Shown here: piece after piece, positions 22,901-23,851 of the stretch
How positions within the stretch are numbered: position 1 is the stretch's first letter
Layout: each line of letters begins with the position of its first letter
Source of the DNA: a virus
DNA length: 23,851 nucleotides
Reading direction: 5' to 3' (one strand)
IMG/VR virus record: IMGVR_UViG_3300046314_000075
Span: 1-23,851 of that record
The notes under the pieces: model-generated
What the model saw: only the letters and a program-made list of their open reading frames with translations
What the model was told of the DNA's origin: nothing
The model's database searches: none
Made by a program: the position numbers and the translations under genes

Positions 22901-23227
22901 CGAGTCCTTGTTGCCCGTCACCAGCGAGAACTTGAGGTGCTTCGTGTGCTCCCACTTGAGAGCTTCCTGCCGCCAGACCATCTTGCAGACCCGGATGGGT
23001 GCGACGATGATGACGCCGCGCAGCACACCCAGCTTGCGCAGGTGGGAGATGGTGCTCAAGGTGATAACCGTCTTGCCCAGACCCATATCGAGCCACATCA
23101 TCGAGTTAGGCATCGATGTTTGGTGTATGATCGCCTTCTGCTGGTAGGGGAACAGGTCAGCAGCCGAGCGCAGGGCCTTGGTCGGCGGGGGCTTAGTGAC
23201 CGTTAGGAAGGAAGGTACGGGGAGCAT
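19961..23227 (-). CDS. SNF2/DEAD-type DNA helicase precursor with two inteins
   Basis: The precursor is 1088 residues; removal of two inteins leaves a 485-residue helicase of the SNF2-like type common in phage replication regions. Numbered from ATG 23227: Walker A DMGLGKT (47-53), VAPIRVCKMVWRQE (motif Ia region), motif II VWDE/CSK (split after E155), motif III TGLTGTPASNG, NK/CLQYGAGALY (split), and motif V LAHPASAGHGIDGL. Motif VI is QMNARILRQGQ. The start at 23227 overlaps the VRR-NUC stop (TGATG); an in-frame ATG at 23248 would add seven residues inside the upstream gene. Because intein 1 splits the catalytic DE motif, the ATPase should be inactive until splicing. The last bases overlap the zinc-ribbon start. 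Confidence 0.93.
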   Translation of the reverse strand: MLPVPSFLTVTKPPPTKALRSAADLFPYQQKAIIHQTSMPNSMMWLDMGLGKTVITLSTISHLRKLGVLRGVIIVAPIRVCKMVWRQEALKWEHTKHLKFSLVTGNKDSRSRAMMQPADVYLVNYENLKWLSSFLHTYYLSAGIPVPANGLVWDECFVKGTLVQTPDSHIAIDKLKIGDVVSTHIGPRRVLNTMQKTTTSLVDVRLSNGSVLRCTPNHPFSVGDDWVAAGNLKKGDVLNEAPQHSEIRGRVLSDLPGGVLEAEGRAVHLFQGVREHLEDATTRSEEGDHFGWDQGATETPRTVRDLEQGDSLARGNAFKNERVTQEARSLTPERRERDGWLVGRELVTYDATAAVPARVHLQGDQEVGGLSDSLQDRLCGPCEQDSYRSSGSVAQYRPWENEGREEATSTGGTWVESVLHHEQGSGVDVWNIHVEEAETYYVGGVLVHNCSKMKNSTTNRVKSFLKIEQCFDWTTGLTGTPASNGYKDLHGQYLVIDKGQRLGRHKTPFKTKFYHKEGPYKEVPMANAETDIKALISDITLEMSAADYNPLPDMIVNDISIEMTGELRDNYEKLEREMFLQLDECTVEVFNKAALMNKCLAEGTEVLTYDGWKRIEIVTSADQVWDGVEWVNVSGIACNGYKNVVECWGVGMTPDHKVLTNQGWREAHEVLNEQSGEGLDRAAVRTPYSDVEGGECSEEEQHFRTRYVASQVRLWERTGTARSKSAVNTQTASSQVLRVCPRQVEEDPRNVAYSSVGELDGDAFSMRQPSRQGLEELRWARDYSVSRVERVRQVLVRYVTRLLGRLDARSHRRERELSQGKLSLGNQTGTGQQHSIQRDRSNMVRSYDGCRGGEGVQPTRYHDTQTDGPGMVGDGPVQTRVYDIINAGPRHRFTVRGRNGEVFIAHNCLQYGAGALYHNTESSDYQVVHDLKLDALEDIIDEAQGNPVLCAYSFKSDADRIMKRFKDLKPVNLTECKSQKSLDEAMRRWKSGDCPLMLAHPASAGHGIDGLQENGNVIVWFGLNWSLDLYSQMNARILRQGQGKPVMCHRIMVTKTVDQIQSIALDSKATTQDGLRRSVKQYRLEKGV
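20507..21433 (-). mobile_element. Intein 2 in the helicase (NK/CLQ site)
   Basis: A 309-residue insertion, precursor residues 599-907. Splicing features: first residue Cys in CLAEGTEVLTYDGW (block A), block B 'GVGMTPDHKVLT' with TxxH, a block F-like 'RVYDIINAGPRHRFTV', and the end VFIAHN followed by extein Cys (block G). Extein flanks NK and CLQYGAGALY join to a normal helicase sequence. The in-frame middle (about residues 75-280 of the intein) has no LAGLIDADG or HNH motif and looks like shadow translation, because a complete HNH gene lies there in the +1 frame (20542-21213). Splicing domains are about 80 residues (N) and 25-30 residues (C), the size of a mini-intein. Confidence 0.93.
20542..21213 (-). 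CDS. HNH homing endonuclease nested out of frame in intein 2
   Basis: A 223-residue gene in the +1 frame relative to the helicase/intein frame, same strand, wholly inside intein 2. Domains: 'DLTGQRFGLLTV' start typical of a phage HNH family; zinc-ribbon cysteines CDCG (41-44) and SCGC (65-68); 'MRSRCANPQDKDWKNYGGRG' and 'ITVCPEWNEFDKFWSDM'; HNH core 'LTLDRIDVNGNYHKENCRWA' (135-154) with EQGNN after it; C-terminal HTH 'MTVAEAARVFNLQGITIRKR' (176-195). This order is diagnostic of free-standing HNH homing enzymes. The start ATG is preceded by ACGAGG with a 6-base gap. The last 18 residues are low-complexity and coincide with intein block F, suggesting the domain proper ends before them. Likely cuts intein-less helicase alleles. 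Confidence 0.9.
   Translation of the reverse strand: MSNPAKDLTGQRFGLLTVMSREGSVQRKNSTSARATWRVKCDCGNELVLQGQSLRSTHRQRAVKSCGCAHGKWKKTHGMSHTRPWVSWMAMRSRCANPQDKDWKNYGGRGITVCPEWNEFDKFWSDMSHGYSDDLTLDRIDVNGNYHKENCRWATRQEQGNNTRFNVIVQTWFGPMTVAEAARVFNLQGITIRKRMDRGWSGMDLFKPVSTTSSTQAHVTDSP
21881..22762 (-). mobile_element. Intein 1 in the helicase (WDE/CSK site, motif II)
   Basis: A 294-residue insertion, precursor residues 156-449, immediately after the Walker B Asp-Glu. Splicing features: first residue Cys in CFVKGTLVQTPDSHIAIDKL (block A), block B 'LRCTPNHPFSV' with TPNH, 'NLKKGDVLNE' closing the N domain, block F 'VDVWNIHVEEAETYYVGG', and the end VLVHN followed by extein Cys-Ser-Lys. Flanks rejoin to LVWDECSKMKN, a standard motif II. 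Residues between about 90 and 270 of the intein carry no endonuclease motif in this frame; instead an EDxHD-type endonuclease gene occupies the +1 frame (21889-22512). The last His-Asn and +1 Cys are intact, so splicing should be functional. Confidence 0.93.
21889..22512 (-). CDS. Vsr-like (EDxHD) homing endonuclease nested out of frame in intein 1
   Basis: A 207-residue gene in the +1 frame relative to the helicase frame, wholly inside intein 1. It starts with a zinc-finger-like segment (C14/C17 in SCQICQ and C31/C35 in TCSKAC), then a NUMOD3-like DNA-binding motif 'GTWNKGIPWPEEMRSKMSES' (66-85) and a Gly/Asn-rich 'LNGGNGTGGSWAENLLRTML'. A PD-(D/E)XK/Vsr-like core follows with E106, 'YKIDFADPVNKIAIEVQGQS' (136-155, D139, E150), H156, and D165 in 'RDEKKRLLLEERGWKVFYI'. 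The usual 'EVDGxxH' reads EVQGQSH here. The ATG (22512) has AGAAGGG 11 bases upstream. The stop TAG falls in the GVLV codons just before the final His-Asn, so its tail overlaps the C-terminal splicing block. Confidence 0.88.
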   Translation of the reverse strand: MKPHNIRRFGEGSCQICQAVFWKRRDEQFTCSKACASTWRMQQPEVKKAITSGGIKALQRHREQYGTWNKGIPWPEEMRSKMSESHKRLDHSHLNGGNGTGGSWAENLLRTMLPPQFQQEYIFREIKKSEGYPTHYKIDFADPVNKIAIEVQGQSHSTVLGKMRDEKKRLLLEERGWKVFYITNKEVASMFGISMSRRRKPTTSEES

Positions 23228-23517
23228 CAGATTCCTAGACCCGCACACATACTGTTGATGATGTCCTTACCCTGGTCGATGTTGTCCACGACGTAGACCT
23301 GCACATTCTGTTGACGCAGGCGAGTGTGCTCGCGCTCCTGCGCTGGGGTCGGCGACTTGCCCTCTGCCTTGAACTCTATGAAGAAGATATGACCCGACGG
23401 CAGCACCATCATACGGTCAGGTACAGCAGCTCGGTTGGGGCTGGTGAACTTGTACGCGAGGAAACCCTTGCTCTTGGCGTAGTCGCACACAGCGGCTTCT
23501 ATTTCACGTTCCAACAC
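23227..23517 (-). CDS. VRR-NUC domain nuclease
   Basis: A 96-residue single-domain PD-(D/E)XK nuclease. Pattern: 'VLEREIEAAVCDYAKSKGFL' (E4/E6 region and G18), 'NRAAVPDRMMVL' (D34 in VPDR), 'GHIFFIEFKAEGKSPTPAQE' (E48-x-K50, Q60), then 'VQVYVVDNIDQGKDI'. All catalytic positions are present. The start is taken as GTG 23517, where TAGTG overlaps the stop of the upstream gene; an in-frame upstream start would run into that gene. The stop overlaps the helicase start (TGATG). VRR-NUC proteins next to SNF2-type helicases are common in phage replication modules and act on branched or flap DNA. Confidence 0.9.
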   Translation of the reverse strand: MLEREIEAAVCDYAKSKGFLAYKFTSPNRAAVPDRMMVLPSGHIFFIEFKAEGKSPTPAQEREHTRLRQQNVQVYVVDNIDQGKDIINSMCAGLGI

Positions 23518-23816
23518 TACGACACCGACTTCCCATCGAACCAAAGGATGAACAGGACGCAGCAACAAGCGTGCGCCAGGTGATGCAGACCACTCTCCTC
23601 GTCGTTGACCTCGCCACGGTGCCAGGCGTCGAGGTGACGCATAGCAGCGTCGTAGTAGCGGGTCTTGGCGTCAGGCACTTGGCACCAGTTGTTTTTCGAG
23701 TATTTCGTAGCGCCGTACTCCAGCACCGCGATGACCTGGATGATCGTGCCGCTGGGCAACAAGGACCAACGAGGCTTGGTCGCGTCAAGCTTGGTGCCGA
23801 CATCTGACTTAGTCAT
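23517..23816 (-). CDS. dATP/dGTP diphosphohydrolase-like protein (DUF5664 type)
   Basis: A 99-residue protein with a pattern I recognise as the phage domain annotated as dATP/dGTP diphosphohydrolase N-terminal (DUF5664, MazG-like fold). The pieces are LDATKPRWSLLP (10-21), 'VLEYGATKYSKNNWCQV' (31-47), 'RYYDAAMRHLDAWHRGE' (53-69) and 'DEESGLHHLAHACCCVLFIL' (72-91). The His and acidic residues (RH, E, DEESG, HH) are those expected to hold metal. It would hydrolyse purine dNTPs or related nucleotides. Start ATG 23816 is preceded by TGGAG at short spacing. In the same frame upstream codons encode YQRGDHYRLEH without a stop to the window edge, so a longer N terminus cannot be excluded. Confidence 0.8.
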   Translation of the reverse strand: MTKSDVGTKLDATKPRWSLLPSGTIIQVIAVLEYGATKYSKNNWCQVPDAKTRYYDAAMRHLDAWHRGEVNDEESGLHHLAHACCCVLFILWFDGKSVS

Positions 23817-23851
23817 GTGCTCCAGGCGGTAGTGATCCCCACGCTGGTACT
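23813..23851 (-). other. Possible 3' end of an upstream gene at the window edge
   Basis: A minus-strand frame enters from the right edge (STSVGITTAWST) and stops at TGA 23815-23813, which would overlap the ATG at 23816 as ATGA, the coupling used elsewhere in this operon. Too short to identify; the frame continuous with the next gene (YQRGDHYRLEH) is an alternative. Confidence 0.3.

Noticed and set aside
1-23851. CRISPR array, IS element or integrase
   Set aside because: No spaced short repeats, terminal inverted repeats with transposase, or recombinase motifs were seen.

Overview
The window carries most of the late region and part of the early region of a GC-rich tailed dsDNA bacteriophage with a P22/Sf6-type (podovirus-like) virion. 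Support comes from a run of head and packaging genes in the usual order: Sf6-like small terminase, large terminase with ATPase and nuclease motifs, P22-type portal, scaffold, P22-like coat protein, gp4-like adaptor, gp10-like tail hub and three large ejection-type proteins. I see no integrase, repressor, tRNA, CRISPR array or recognisable tailspike here. GTG starts and strong Shine-Dalgarno sites indicate a bacterial host, but I cannot name it.

Layout. Positions 148-19057 (+) hold packaging, head, tail and ejection genes, then lysis genes (an XhlA-like membrane protein, an M15 peptidase endolysin and a holin-like protein). Good promoter candidates precede the scaffold/coat genes (TTGACG-N18-TATGAT, 5769-5798) and the first ejection gene (extended -10 TGGTATAAT, 11708-11716). 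Hairpin terminators at 19091-19128 and 19169-19196 end the late transcript. A gene-poor stretch (19197-19392) separates it from a convergent minus-strand operon (23851 to 19393) with translationally coupled genes: a dATP/dGTP diphosphohydrolase-like protein, a VRR-NUC nuclease, an SNF2-type helicase, a 46-residue zinc-ribbon protein and an HNH protein.

The most unusual feature is the helicase gene. It is interrupted by two inteins, one inside the DE(AH) motif (WDE/CSK) and one at NK/CLQ. Neither intein has an endonuclease domain in its own frame. Instead each contains a complete, separately initiated homing-endonuclease gene in the +1 frame of the same strand. These are a Vsr-like EDxHD enzyme (21889-22512) in intein 1 and a zinc-ribbon/HNH/HTH enzyme (20542-21213) in intein 2. 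Both start at an ATG inside the AATGA of the Asn-Glu codons of a 'VLNE' tetrapeptide ending the N-terminal splicing domain, and both read through the C-terminal splicing block before stopping. The splicing blocks are therefore encoded in one frame and the endonuclease in another.

A second unusual feature is a near-ideal -1 ribosomal frameshift site (C CCT TTC, 8-nt spacer, 10-position hairpin) two codons before the stop of the second ejection-protein gene (14220-15671). It would fuse that protein to a 128-residue extension (15662-16048) whose reading frame has no convincing start of its own.

All family names come from motif recognition by eye; no database search was run.
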